NCBI RefSeq assembly: GCF_014647595.1
Contig: NZ_BMPM01000011.1
Location: forward strand, 1 to 64,000
Origin: Paenarthrobacter histidinolovorans
Lineage (GTDB): Bacteria; Actinomycetota; Actinomycetes; Actinomycetales; Micrococcaceae
Length of the DNA stretch: 64,000 nt
Direction of reading: 5' to 3'
The position numbers and the translations under genes are program-made. Shown here piece by piece: positions 1 through 8,011 of this stretch (the stretch's first letter is position 1; each line of letters begins with the position of its first letter). A model generated the notes under the pieces. It did not search any database, had not been told where the DNA came from, and saw only the letters and a program-made list of their open reading frames with translations.

Positions 1-66
1 CTAAGACCCACAGCGCCGATGGTACTGCACCCGGGAGGGTGTGGGAGAGTAGGACACCGCCGGACA
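1..66 (+). rRNA. rrf: 5S ribosomal RNA, 3' part
   Basis: The first ~66 bases match the 3' half of an actinobacterial 5S rRNA: the GCGCCGATGGTACTGC segment, the GGGAGGGTGTGGGAGAGTAG helix region and the final CCGCC-GGACA. The 5' part lies outside the window, so an rRNA operon reading on the plus strand ends here. The exact 3' end is placed by similarity and may be off by a few bases. Confidence 0.93.
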
Positions 67-76
67 ACCATTAGCC

Positions 77-111
77 AAGAGCCCCAACCCCCCAAAAGGG
101 TCGGGGCTCTT
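77..111 (+). terminator. rRNA operon terminator
   Basis: AAGAGCCCC and GGGGCTCTT form a 9-bp stem, extended inward by an ACCC/GGGT pairing past one mismatch, with a short C/A loop. It lies just after the 5S rRNA end. The following T tract is short, as is common in high-GC actinobacteria. Confidence 0.85.
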
Positions 112-191
112 GCCATTTAACAAACCACCTCACACAGCCACGACATCACCTCGAGCCAGGCCAGCACGCAGCTTGAGGGGCGCAGCCCAAG

Positions 192-1025
192 CTAGCCCGA
201 GAAGAACTCCGACAATTCCGAGATCAGTTTGTCCGGCGCTTTGTTCGGACCGTCATGGCCGAAGCCCGGAAGGATGGTGTAGCTGGACCCGGACAGAACA
301 TCGTGGATCTGTCCGCAAGCAACGCCGAAGTAGGCGGGGCTCTTTTCCCCCACCACGATCAAAGTCTCCAGCGGCAGAGCCAGGAATGGTTCGGCAGGCA
401 TATCGGCCGCGATGACGGCCTTGATTTCACGGACGCCGCAGGTCATGAGCTCCCGCATCTGCTTGCCGACGGGGGTACCAGCGGCCAGTTTGTTGGCCAG
501 CGTCAGCATGGACAGCGGCATCCGCGCGAAAGCGCCGCCTGTCTCAACTCCCTTGATGAGGACCGCGAGGGCGCGGTCGTAGTCTCCTGCCGCCGTCGCG
601 CGTTCATAATCGGGCGTCCAGTCGGCCTTGACGCTGTGGTTGACCGAAACGGCGGGATCGTAGACTGCCAGCCGCTCCACTGGGAGCGTGCGGGCTGCGT
701 GCAGCGCCACTGCACCGCCGAAGCTGTGACCGAAGACGTCGGTGCTGGACGTGTGCTCCATGACGGTTTGAAGGTCCCGGATATCGGCCTCCAGCGTGTA
801 ATCCACTGCCTGCGGCGATGAATCACCCCGTCCGCGCCGGTTGAAGGTGTGAACGGGCCGGCCGAGCGCCTCACTGAGCTTCTGGGCGAAACGCGTGTAA
901 TCGGAGGCGGTCACCATGGAGGCAGGAACGACGACCACGCCGGAACCTGCCGCTGCCAGGTCACCACCTGTGGTGAGTAGTTCGAGGTGTCCGCCGTCGT
1001 GGGTCATGATGATGTCGCGCGTCAT
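192..1025 (-). CDS. alpha/beta hydrolase, paralogue 1 of 3
   Basis: A 277-residue cytoplasmic alpha/beta-hydrolase fold protein with no signal peptide. The nucleophile elbow GHSFGG puts the catalytic serine near residue 101. NRRGRGDS lies on the preceding strand-loop, and GFGHDGP near the C-terminus supplies the probable catalytic histidine. An aspartate in VYDPA after the elbow is the likely acid. It is the last of three tandem paralogues read on the minus strand, all starting with a THDGG-type segment. The substrate is unknown; the family includes esterases, lactonases and haloperoxidase-like enzymes. The start could also be the methionine six residues downstream. Confidence 0.85.
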   Translation of the reverse strand: MTRDIIMTHDGGHLELLTTGGDLAAAGSGVVVVPASMVTASDYTRFAQKLSEALGRPVHTFNRRGRGDSSPQAVDYTLEADIRDLQTVMEHTSSTDVFGHSFGGAVALHAARTLPVERLAVYDPAVSVNHSVKADWTPDYERATAAGDYDRALAVLIKGVETGGAFARMPLSMLTLANKLAAGTPVGKQMRELMTCGVREIKAVIAADMPAEPFLALPLETLIVVGEKSPAYFGVACGQIHDVLSGSSYTILPGFGHDGPNKAPDKLISELSEFFSG

Positions 1026-1088
1026 GTCTTGAGCCTAGCCGAGCCAACTGACAGCAGGCCGTATGGCATCCCGTATGTGGATACTGAA

Positions 1089-1943
1089 TCAGCTCTTGAA
1101 GTACGCGGAGATATCCGACACCAGTTCATTCACTGCCGCGGGGATTGAGCCATGGAAGCCTTTGGGGGAGACTTCCAGCGTGCTCCCGGGGACGGCCCTG
1201 TTCAACCTGGCCGCGGCAACTTTGTAGAACTGCGGGCTTTTCTTGCCCACCATGAAATGGGTGTTCGACGGCAGTACCGCGAAGTCCTGGGGCGTGTCGG
1301 CGTCCTCGAAGGCGGCTTTCAGCTCACCCACTCCGGAGGGCAGGAGTTCCCGGAAGACCTTGTTCACCTTGGTGCGTGAAACTACTGCCATGAGTCCTGC
1401 CAGGATGGGCTCGGGTACACGGGCCAAGGCGGTTCCGGGCTCCATGCCGCGGCGCATCCGTGCCATCGCGCGGTTGACGTCACCCTTGTTTACGGCATCC
1501 GCGAAGCCGGGCAACCAGTCCAGGTCCATGCTTCCGTCGATGTTTACGGCGGCATCGTAGACAGCGAGCTTGCTTGGCTCGTGACGGGTTCCGGCGAAGT
1601 CCTGCGCCGCATTCAATGCGACGGACCCGCCCAGGCTGTGGCCAAGGATGTTCCGCGCGCCGGTGGCGTCCATGATGGTGCGGACATCCTCAATTTCCGT
1701 GGCCATGGAATAGTCGTGCGGCTGCCCCGTGGACTTTCCCCGGCCGCGGCGGTCGTAGACGTCCACGGCCCAGCCATCGCCCAGGCCTTTGGCCAGTGCG
1801 ATGGAGAACGGCCGGTAGATGAGGGCCGTCAGGAACGCGCCCCCGACCAGCACCACCCTGCGCTCCCCGAGCGCCTCTTCGGCACCGTAGCTGTACAAGG
1901 CGAGCCTGCCGCCGTCGTGCGTCTTGATCCCGCGTTCCTTCAC
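1089..1943 (-). CDS. alpha/beta hydrolase, paralogue 2 of 3
   Basis: A 284-residue alpha/beta hydrolase. The elbow GHSLGG places the catalytic serine near residue 103; YDRRGRGKS precedes it, and a VYDAAV aspartate and a late GFHGS histidine complete a plausible triad. It begins only 9 bp after the stop of the third paralogue upstream, so the two are almost certainly co-transcribed, with paralogue 1 following after 63 bp. The N-terminal KTHDGG matches its neighbours, indicating local gene duplication. No substrate can be assigned. It is about the usual length for a one-domain hydrolase with a cap. Confidence 0.85.
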   Translation of the reverse strand: MKERGIKTHDGGRLALYSYGAEEALGERRVVLVGGAFLTALIYRPFSIALAKGLGDGWAVDVYDRRGRGKSTGQPHDYSMATEIEDVRTIMDATGARNILGHSLGGSVALNAAQDFAGTRHEPSKLAVYDAAVNIDGSMDLDWLPGFADAVNKGDVNRAMARMRRGMEPGTALARVPEPILAGLMAVVSRTKVNKVFRELLPSGVGELKAAFEDADTPQDFAVLPSNTHFMVGKKSPQFYKVAAARLNRAVPGSTLEVSPKGFHGSIPAAVNELVSDISAYFKS

Positions 1944-1952
1944 CGGAACATC

Positions 1953-2849
1953 TTAGGTGGCTTCTGCCTGTCCTGCGGGGAGGTGGGTCCCCGAAAGGAA
2001 CCGGGACACCCGTGCGGCAAGCCGCCGCCCCGGACGCAGCGGGCCTTCGTGGAATTGCAGCGGCACCACCGCGAACTCGATCGCAGGCACGGCGCCGGCC
2101 AGCGCCCGGCCTGTTTCAGCAAAGTACGAAGGACTCCATCCACCGCTCAGCATGAGGGTTGGCGTCGAGACTTTCATGAAGTCCTCAAGGTGCGCGTCGG
2201 CGTCCAGGACCGCCCGCATTTCCACGACGGCGGTGGGCAGCAGGGAGCGCATCTCCAGTCCCAGCCTGGTTTGGGCCGACAGGACGCTGAGAGTACGCAG
2301 GGCCCGCATTGGAAGATAGGAAATCGGGCCGGCAGTACCCAATCCCTGCACAAGGTGCGCCCAGGCCTGGTCCAACTGGCCCGCGGTGACCGCTTCCTCC
2401 AGCTCCGGCCGCCACCGGCTGCTCAGGTTGCCGGACAGCGACACCGCGGCGTCGTAGGTGACCAGGCGGTTGATGGTGGTGCGCCGGGCAGCCTGGAGTG
2501 CCACGAACCCGCCATAGCTGTGCGCCACGACGTCGGTGGATCCGCTCTTCTCCATGACTGCCTGGAGGTCCGCGATCTCAGTGTCAACGGAATAGCCGGC
2601 GGGCTGCGGCGCCGAATGGCTGCGGCCGCGGCGGTTGTAGCTGTGGACCGGACGGCCCAGCATAACGCTCAGGGTCCGCGCGAACGGCCAGTAGAGGGCG
2701 TCGGTTACCAGGGTGCCATGGACAAGCACGACGCCGGCCGGTTCCGCAGGCGCTTTGGAACCGGGGATTGTGGCAGCCGATGCAGGCCTGAAGCTGTGGA
2801 CCTCAAGGTGCCCGCCGCCGTCGTGCGTTTCAACTGTCCATGTTTCCAC
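1953..2849 (-). CDS. alpha/beta hydrolase, paralogue 3 of 3
   Basis: A 298-residue alpha/beta hydrolase and the first gene of the three-gene minus-strand set. The elbow AHSYGG (serine near 111) has alanine where the other two have glycine at the first motif position. YNRRGRS and TYDAAV are conserved with the paralogues. A short Pro/Ala-rich insertion (about residues 24-38) separates the THDGG start from the first core strand. It is divergent from lysS across 75 bp, so its promoter must lie there or overlap the lysS promoter. Substrate unknown. Confidence 0.85.
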   Translation of the reverse strand: METWTVETHDGGGHLEVHSFRPASAATIPGSKAPAEPAGVVLVHGTLVTDALYWPFARTLSVMLGRPVHSYNRRGRSHSAPQPAGYSVDTEIADLQAVMEKSGSTDVVAHSYGGFVALQAARRTTINRLVTYDAAVSLSGNLSSRWRPELEEAVTAGQLDQAWAHLVQGLGTAGPISYLPMRALRTLSVLSAQTRLGLEMRSLLPTAVVEMRAVLDADAHLEDFMKVSTPTLMLSGGWSPSYFAETGRALAGAVPAIEFAVVPLQFHEGPLRPGRRLAARVSRFLSGTHLPAGQAEAT

Positions 2850-2910
2850 CGTCCGAGTCTATGCTTTTCACCTGTGGTGAAGTCCGGAAATGAAGGTCCG
2901 TAATCACCGG

Positions 2911-2925
2911 TAAACTTAAGGACTG
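2911..2925 (+). promoter_or_regulatory. possible -10 of lysS (leaderless transcript)
   Basis: TAAACT at 2911-2916 resembles a -10 hexamer and lies only 8 bases before the lysS GTG. A start point at that distance would make the mRNA essentially leaderless, which is frequent in actinobacteria. I see no convincing -35 hexamer, so this is tentative. Confidence 0.35.
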
Positions 2926-4454
2926 TGACTTCCGCAAACACCCCAGCCCTGAACACCTCCGCAGAGCCCTCCGATGCCAGCGAGCAAATGCGCATCCGCA
3001 TGGAGAAGCGCGCCAAGCTGATCGAGCGGGGCACAGAGGCTTATCCGGTGGGTGTCGAACGGACCCATTCACTGGGCGAAATCCGTGAGAAATACGCGCA
3101 TCTCCAGGCCGATGAGACCACCGGAGACGTCGTAGGCATCACCGGACGCGTGGTGTTTGTGCGCAATACCGGCAAGCTCTGCTTCGCCACCCTCCAGGAA
3201 GGCGGAGTGGACGGCAAGGGCGTGCGCCTGCAGGCCATGCTGAGCCTGGCGAACGTAGGCGAAGAAGCGTTGGCCGACTGGAAGGCCCTGGTGGACCTCG
3301 GCGACCATGTATTCATCAAGGGCGAGGTCATCTCCTCCCGCCGCGGCGAACTGTCAGTGATGGCCGATTCCTGGTCCATGGCTTCCAAAGCCCTGCGCCC
3401 GCTTCCCGTGCTGCACGCGGAGTTGAACGAAGAAACCCGTGTCCGCCAGCGCTATGTGGACCTCATGGTCCGTGACGAAGCCCGCGAGATGGTTTACAAG
3501 CGTGCCGCCATTACCCGTTCGGTCCGCGACACCCTTGACCGCCACGGATACGTGGAGGTGGAAACCCCCATCCTGCAGCTGGTCCACGGCGGTGCCACGG
3601 CCCGTCCGTTCGAAACGCACATGAATGCATTCGACCAGAAAATGACGCTCCGTATTGCCACCGAGCTTTTCCTTAAACGGGCAGTGGTGGGCGGAATTGA
3701 CCGCGTGTACGACATGGGCAGGGTCTTCCGCAATGAGGGCGTGGACTCCACCCACAGCCCGGAATTCACCACCCTTGAATGCTACGAGGCATGGGCTGAC
3801 CAGTTCGTCATGGCCGAGCGCATGAAGGAAATCATCCTGAATGTGGCAGATGTCGTCGGTACCCGCACCATCCAGACCGAGGCCGGCGAAATCAACCTCG
3901 ACGGCGAATGGGCCTGGCTTGCGGTATACCCCGGTATTTCAGAAGCAGTGGGCGTGGAAATTACGCCGGATACCACTGTGGAGGAGCTGTTGGCGATTGC
4001 CGCCAAGCACGACGTCAAGGTGGACCCGAAATGGGATGCCGAGAAGATCGTGGTGGAACTCTTCGGCGAAATCGTCGAACCCACACTCCTTAACCCGACA
4101 TTTGTCTATGACTACCCGCCGTCAGCCCAGCCGCTGGCCCGACCGCACCGCGAAGACGACCGGCTCATCGAAGCCTGGGACCTCATTATTGGCGGCATGG
4201 AGCGCGGTACTGCATTCTCCGAGTTGATTGACCCGGTTATTCAGCGCGAACGCCTCACGGAGCAATCCCGCCGGTCCGCCGCTGGTGATGAAGAAGCCAT
4301 GCAGTTGGACGAGGACTTCCTCCGCGCCCTCGAATATGGCGCGCCGCCCATGGGTGGAATCGGACTTGGCATCGATCGCCTGGTCATGTTGTTCACCGGT
4401 GCCGGTATCCGCGAAACCATTCTTTTCCCCCTGTTGAAGCCTGAAGGGCACTGA
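2925..4454 (+). CDS. lysS: lysyl-tRNA synthetase, class II
   Basis: A 509-residue class II lysyl-tRNA synthetase, which charges tRNA-Lys with lysine in the cytoplasm. The N-terminal OB-fold anticodon-binding domain covers about residues 60-165. The catalytic core carries motif 2 (FRNEG followed by THSPEFT, about 268-282) and motif 3 (GIGLGIDRLVM, about 477-488). The length is typical. The start is GTG with only a short AAGGA directly upstream, consistent with a leaderless or weakly SD-led message. A cognate tRNA-Lys(UUU) gene also lies in this window near 39.4 kb. A 57-residue membrane-protein gene follows 2 bp after the stop. Confidence 0.97.
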   Translation: MTSANTPALNTSAEPSDASEQMRIRMEKRAKLIERGTEAYPVGVERTHSLGEIREKYAHLQADETTGDVVGITGRVVFVRNTGKLCFATLQEGGVDGKGVRLQAMLSLANVGEEALADWKALVDLGDHVFIKGEVISSRRGELSVMADSWSMASKALRPLPVLHAELNEETRVRQRYVDLMVRDEAREMVYKRAAITRSVRDTLDRHGYVEVETPILQLVHGGATARPFETHMNAFDQKMTLRIATELFLKRAVVGGIDRVYDMGRVFRNEGVDSTHSPEFTTLECYEAWADQFVMAERMKEIILNVADVVGTRTIQTEAGEINLDGEWAWLAVYPGISEAVGVEITPDTTVEELLAIAAKHDVKVDPKWDAEKIVVELFGEIVEPTLLNPTFVYDYPPSAQPLARPHREDDRLIEAWDLIIGGMERGTAFSELIDPVIQRERLTEQSRRSAAGDEEAMQLDEDFLRALEYGAPPMGGIGLGIDRLVMLFTGAGIRETILFPLLKPEGH

Positions 4455-4456
4455 TC

Positions 4457-4630
4457 ATGGAGTACATCGCAGTCCTGGCGCCGTCAGTGGTGGTCGGTTT
4501 GATTTTCTGGTTCGCCATGAAGTCGATCTTCAATGCGGACAAATCCGAGCGCCAGGCGGAAGCCCGCGCCCAGGAGGAGGCCAATTCGAGAAATCAGGGC
4601 CCGGCTCCGGAAGGACCAGCGGCGAAATAG
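4457..4630 (+). CDS. 57-residue single-pass membrane protein
   Basis: A short gene starting with ATG two bases after the lysS stop and ending in TAG. The product begins MEYIAVLAPSVVVGL, a hydrophobic segment (about residues 4-24) suitable for one membrane span. A charged, Glu/Ala/Arg-rich cytoplasmic tail follows (about 28-57). Translational coupling to lysS is likely from the spacing. Codon use is like its neighbours and the frame ends cleanly, which supports a real gene. I do not recognise a characterised family; it resembles small membrane proteins found after lysS in Arthrobacter-like genomes. Function unknown. Confidence 0.72.
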   Translation: MEYIAVLAPSVVVGLIFWFAMKSIFNADKSERQAEARAQEEANSRNQGPAPEGPAAK

Positions 4631-4672
4631 TCCCGCAAATGGCTTCCACTAACGCAGGAATCCAATTGTGCT

Positions 4673-4702
4673 TTGACGCGCATGCTTGCCGTGACAGATA
4701 AT
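4673..4702 (+). promoter_or_regulatory. lsr2 promoter (sigma-A type)
   Basis: TTGACG (4673-4678) and GATAAT (4697-4702) are separated by 18 bp, a good match to a vegetative promoter. It lies 57 bp before the lsr2 ATG, leaving a leader of roughly 50 nt. The -10 overlaps the left arm of an inverted repeat. Confidence 0.75.
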
Positions 4703-4734
4703 CAAGAAAGAAACCCGGGGAATTTCTGATTATC
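4697..4734 (+). repeat. inverted repeat in the lsr2 promoter/leader
   Basis: GATAATCA-a-GAAA (4697-4709) is mirrored by TTTC-TGATTATC (4723-4734): 12 pairs with one bulged A, around a GC-rich CCCGGGG centre. The left arm contains the -10 hexamer. The segment is A/T-rich in a GC-rich genome, so it could be an autoregulatory site for Lsr2, which favours AT-rich DNA, or a leader hairpin. The pairing is visible; the role is inferred. Confidence 0.6.
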
Positions 4735-4759
4735 CAACCCTCCGAATGAGAGGCAACTC

Positions 4760-5083
4760 ATGGCACAGAAAGTAAAAATCATCCTCGTCGATGACCTGGA
4801 TGAAGGGGCCGCGGACGAAACTGTCCGCTTTGGCCTGGACGGCGTGAGCTACGAGATGGACCTGTCCACCGCTAACGCAGCTTCCCTCCGGAAAGCCCTG
4901 GAGCCTTACGTCGCTAAAGCCCGGAAGACTTCCGGTCGTGCAACGCGGGGCCGCGCTACTGCAGCCCGTAACCAGGATTCCGCGCAGATCCGCCAGTGGG
5001 CGCGTGACAATGGTTACACGGTCAACAGCCGCGGACGTATTCAGGCAGAAATTCAGGAAGCCTATCAAAAGGCCAATTCCTGA
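4760..5083 (+). CDS. lsr2: nucleoid-associated protein Lsr2
   Basis: A 107-residue Lsr2, the actinobacterial H-NS-like protein that bridges AT-rich DNA and silences acquired genes. The N-terminal dimerisation domain starts MAQKVKIILVDDLD and runs to about residue 58. After a basic linker, the C-terminal DNA-binding domain ends in IRQWARDNGYTVNSRGRI, where the AT-hook-like RGR sits in the minor groove in known family members. Length is typical. GAGAGG six bases before the ATG is a good ribosome-binding site. It has its own promoter and terminator, so it is monocistronic. Confidence 0.97.
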   Translation: MAQKVKIILVDDLDEGAADETVRFGLDGVSYEMDLSTANAASLRKALEPYVAKARKTSGRATRGRATAARNQDSAQIRQWARDNGYTVNSRGRIQAEIQEAYQKANS

Positions 5084-5094
5084 TTCATCACTTC

Positions 5095-5123
5095 AATGCC
5101 CCGGCAGATGATGCCGGGGCATT
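5095..5123 (+). terminator. lsr2 terminator
   Basis: AATGCCCCGGCA / TGCCGGGGCATT forms a perfect 12-bp stem with a 5-nt loop, 12 bases after the lsr2 stop. It is followed by a mildly T-rich stretch (CGTTGTTT). Confidence 0.93.
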
Positions 5124-5438
5124 CGTTGTTTAAGCGGGGTTTTTGGACGCGGCCAGCCCAAGGCTGGGAATATTCTGTGAATCGGGTGCCCTTGGGGAAA
5201 GGCTCCGTTGAGTCCTTTATGGAATCCCTCCGATTCCCGGGGAGCATGGGTCGCGAAACCCCAAGCCGCGCTCCTCCCGTGGGCCTGGCGGGAGGGTGTC
5301 ACCGCCGGCGCATCCGGTCAAGGGTGCCAACTGGATTTATTCCGCAACAGCGTCATGTTTCCCCTGTGGCGAACACGCTCCAAAAGTGTTGCCCGGGCAC
5401 GTAGCATCAAAGTACGTCGTAGCTAGGAGTGTGGCGAA
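5124..5438 (+). other. intergenic leader region of clpC, with a ClgR-like site
   Basis: This 315-bp stretch has no convincing gene. At 5356-5375, TGTTTCCC-CTGT-GGCGAACA is an imperfect dyad. Its right half GGCGAAC matches one half of the ClgR operator known to control clp genes in actinobacteria; the left half deviates at two positions. The ribosome-binding site AGGAG lies near 5425. I found no clear -35/-10 pair and no sigma-H type GGAA/GTT pair at correct spacing. Confidence 0.4.
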
Positions 5439-7931
5439 ATGTTTGAGAGATTTACGGACCGTGCCCGTCGCGTGGTCGTCCTTGCCCAAGAAGAGGCACG
5501 GATGCTCAACCACAATTACATCGGTACCGAGCACATCCTCTTGGGTCTGATCCACGAGGGTGAAGGCGTTGCAGCCAAGGCGCTTGAGTCCCTGAGCATT
5601 TCGCTCGATGGCGTCCGCGAGCAGGTGCAGGAGATCATCGGCCAGGGCCAGCAGGCCCCGTCCGGTCACATCCCCTTCACGCCGCGCGCCAAGAAGGTGC
5701 TTGAGCTTTCGCTCCGCGAGGCACTGCAGCTCGGCCACAACTACATCGGTACTGAGCACATCCTGCTCGGCCTCATTCGCGAAGGCGAAGGCGTCGCCGC
5801 CCAGGTGCTGGTTAAGCTTGGTGCGGACCTCAACCGGGTCCGCCAGCAGGTTATCCAGCTGCTCTCCGGCTACCAGGGCAAGGAGACCGCAGGAAGCGGT
5901 TCCGGCCAGGGCCAGCCCGAAGGTACCCCCGCCGGCTCGGTGGTGCTGGACCAGTTCGGCCGCAACCTGACGCAGGCTGCCCGCGAAAACAAGCTCGATC
6001 CTGTGATCGGCCGCGAGCAGGAGATGGAACGCGTCATGCAGGTCCTCTCCCGCCGTACCAAGAACAACCCCGTGCTGATTGGTGAGCCGGGCGTCGGCAA
6101 GACCGCCGTCGTCGAAGGTCTCGCCCAGGCGATCGTCCGCGGCGATGTACCGGAGACCATCAAGGACAAGCAGCTCTACACGCTGGACCTTGGTTCCCTG
6201 GTTGCCGGCTCCCGCTACCGCGGTGACTTCGAAGAGCGCCTGAAGAAGGTCCTCAAGGAAATCCGCACCCGCGGCGACATCATCCTGTTCATCGACGAGA
6301 TCCACACCCTCGTTGGTGCAGGTGCTGCCGAAGGCGCCATTGATGCTGCGTCCATCCTGAAGCCGATGCTTGCCCGTGGCGAACTCCAGACCATTGGTGC
6401 CACCACCCTGGACGAGTACCGCAAGCACATCGAGAAGGACGCCGCTCTTGAGCGCCGCTTCCAGCCGATCCAGGTCAAGGAACCCTCCGTCGCGCACGCG
6501 ATCGAGATCCTCAAGGGCCTTCGGGACCGTTACGAGGCACACCACCGCGTTACGATCACCGACGGCGCCCTCGCCTCAGCCGCGCAGCTGGCCGAACGCT
6601 ACATTTCGGACCGCTTCCTGCCGGACAAGGCGATCGACCTCATCGATGAAGCCGGTGCACGCCTGCGCATCCGTCGGATGACGGCTCCGCCGGAGCTCAA
6701 GGCCATGGACGAGCGCATTGCCGAAGTGAAGATGGAGAAGGAATCCGCCATCGACGCCCAGGACTTTGAGGGTGCTGCCTCGCTGCGCGACAAGGAGCAG
6801 AAGCTCATTGCCGAACGCGCGGAGAAGGAACGCAACTGGAAGTCCGGCGGCATGGACGACATTTCCGAGGTTGACGAAGACCTGATTGCCGAGGTTCTTG
6901 CGAACTCCACCGGCATCCCGGTCTTCAAGCTCACCGAGGAAGAGTCCTCGCGTCTGCTCAAGATGGAAGACGAACTGCACAAGCGCGTCGTCGGCCAGGA
7001 CGAGGCCATCAAGGCCCTGTCGCAGGCTATCCGCCGCACCCGTGCAGGCCTGAAGGACCCCAAGCGTCCCGGTGGCTCGTTCATCTTCGCCGGCCCCACG
7101 GGCGTCGGCAAGACCGAGCTCGCCAAGGCCCTTGCCGAGTTCCTGTTCGGTGAAGAGGATGCCCTCATCACGCTGGATATGTCCGAGTACTCCGAGAAGC
7201 ACACGGTTTCGCGTCTCTTCGGTGCTCCTCCGGGCTACGTCGGTTACGAAGAAGGCGGCCAGCTGACCGAGAAGGTCCGCAGGCGTCCGTTCTCCGTGGT
7301 CCTGTTCGATGAAGTAGAGAAGGCCCACGCCGATCTCTTCAACTCCCTGCTGCAGATTCTGGAAGACGGCCGCCTGACCGACTCCCAGGGCCGCGTGGTG
7401 GACTTCAAGAACACCGTGATCATCATGACCACCAACCTTGGTACCCGCGATATCTCCAAGAGCGTGGCTACGGGCTTCCAGTCCGGCACGGACACCCAGA
7501 CCGGCTACAACCGGATGCGTGCCCGGGTTACGGAAGAGCTCAAGCAGCACTTCCGCCCCGAGTTCCTCAACCGCGTTGACGACGTCGTGGTGTTCCCGCA
7601 GCTGACCCAGGACGAGATCATCGAGATCGTGGACCTGTTCGTCACCCGTCTGGAGCGCCGCCTCAAGGACAAGGACATGGGCATCGAGCTCACGCCCGCA
7701 GCCAAGGTCCTGTTGGCCACGCGCGGTTACGATCCCGCCATGGGCGCCCGGCCACTGCGCCGGACCATCCAGCGCGAGATCGAGGACCAGCTGTCCGAGA
7801 AGATCCTGTTCGGTGAGATCCACTCCGGCGACATCGTCGTGGTGGATGTGGACGGCGAAGGTGACGACGCCAAGTTCACGTTCGAAGGGAACGCCAAGCC
7901 GCGCATCCCCGAGATCGCGCCCACCGCGTAA
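5439..7931 (+). CDS. clpC: ATP-dependent Clp protease ATPase subunit ClpC
   Basis: An 830-residue ClpC (Hsp100/AAA+) unfoldase that feeds substrates to ClpP in the cytoplasm. Two N-terminal Clp_N repeats (about 1-145) contain the paired HNYIGTEHILLGLI segments. The first AAA+ module has Walker A GEPGVGKT at 215-222, followed by a coiled M-domain with a UVR-like stretch (about 420-455). The second AAA+ module has Walker A GPTGVGKT at 552-559 and a C-terminal D2-small domain. Length and order are typical. It is monocistronic with a clear terminator. A ClgR-like half site upstream suggests stress control. Confidence 0.97.
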   Translation: MFERFTDRARRVVVLAQEEARMLNHNYIGTEHILLGLIHEGEGVAAKALESLSISLDGVREQVQEIIGQGQQAPSGHIPFTPRAKKVLELSLREALQLGHNYIGTEHILLGLIREGEGVAAQVLVKLGADLNRVRQQVIQLLSGYQGKETAGSGSGQGQPEGTPAGSVVLDQFGRNLTQAARENKLDPVIGREQEMERVMQVLSRRTKNNPVLIGEPGVGKTAVVEGLAQAIVRGDVPETIKDKQLYTLDLGSLVAGSRYRGDFEERLKKVLKEIRTRGDIILFIDEIHTLVGAGAAEGAIDAASILKPMLARGELQTIGATTLDEYRKHIEKDAALERRFQPIQVKEPSVAHAIEILKGLRDRYEAHHRVTITDGALASAAQLAERYISDRFLPDKAIDLIDEAGARLRIRRMTAPPELKAMDERIAEVKMEKESAIDAQDFEGAASLRDKEQKLIAERAEKERNWKSGGMDDISEVDEDLIAEVLANSTGIPVFKLTEEESSRLLKMEDELHKRVVGQDEAIKALSQAIRRTRAGLKDPKRPGGSFIFAGPTGVGKTELAKALAEFLFGEEDALITLDMSEYSEKHTVSRLFGAPPGYVGYEEGGQLTEKVRRRPFSVVLFDEVEKAHADLFNSLLQILEDGRLTDSQGRVVDFKNTVIIMTTNLGTRDISKSVATGFQSGTDTQTGYNRMRARVTEELKQHFRPEFLNRVDDVVVFPQLTQDEIIEIVDLFVTRLERRLKDKDMGIELTPAAKVLLATRGYDPAMGARPLRRTIQREIEDQLSEKILFGEIHSGDIVVVDVDGEGDDAKFTFEGNAKPRIPEIAPTA

Positions 7932-7951
7932 GGCACGCTGCCTCATTGCAC

Positions 7952-7989
7952 AAAGCCCCGCCCACTCCGGAAGGAGCCGGCGGGGCTTT
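7952..7989 (+). terminator. clpC terminator
   Basis: AAAGCCCCGCC / GGCGGGGCTTT forms a perfect 11-bp stem, with a nested CTCC/GGAG pairing in the loop, 20 bases after the clpC stop. Confidence 0.92.
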
Positions 7990-8011
7990 CTGCAATCCGT
8001 GAAAGGAATTG

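Noticed and set aside
1581..2903. 440-codon open frame on the plus strand opposite the hydrolases
   Set aside because: It is the antisense shadow of two well-supported hydrolase genes; the product has no domain pattern and is rich in Arg/Pro/Gly, typical of high-GC shadow frames.
5337..7946. Long minus-strand frames (402 and 456 codons) opposite clpC
   Set aside because: clpC is unambiguous over its whole length; the antisense frames arise from its codon bias and resemble no protein.
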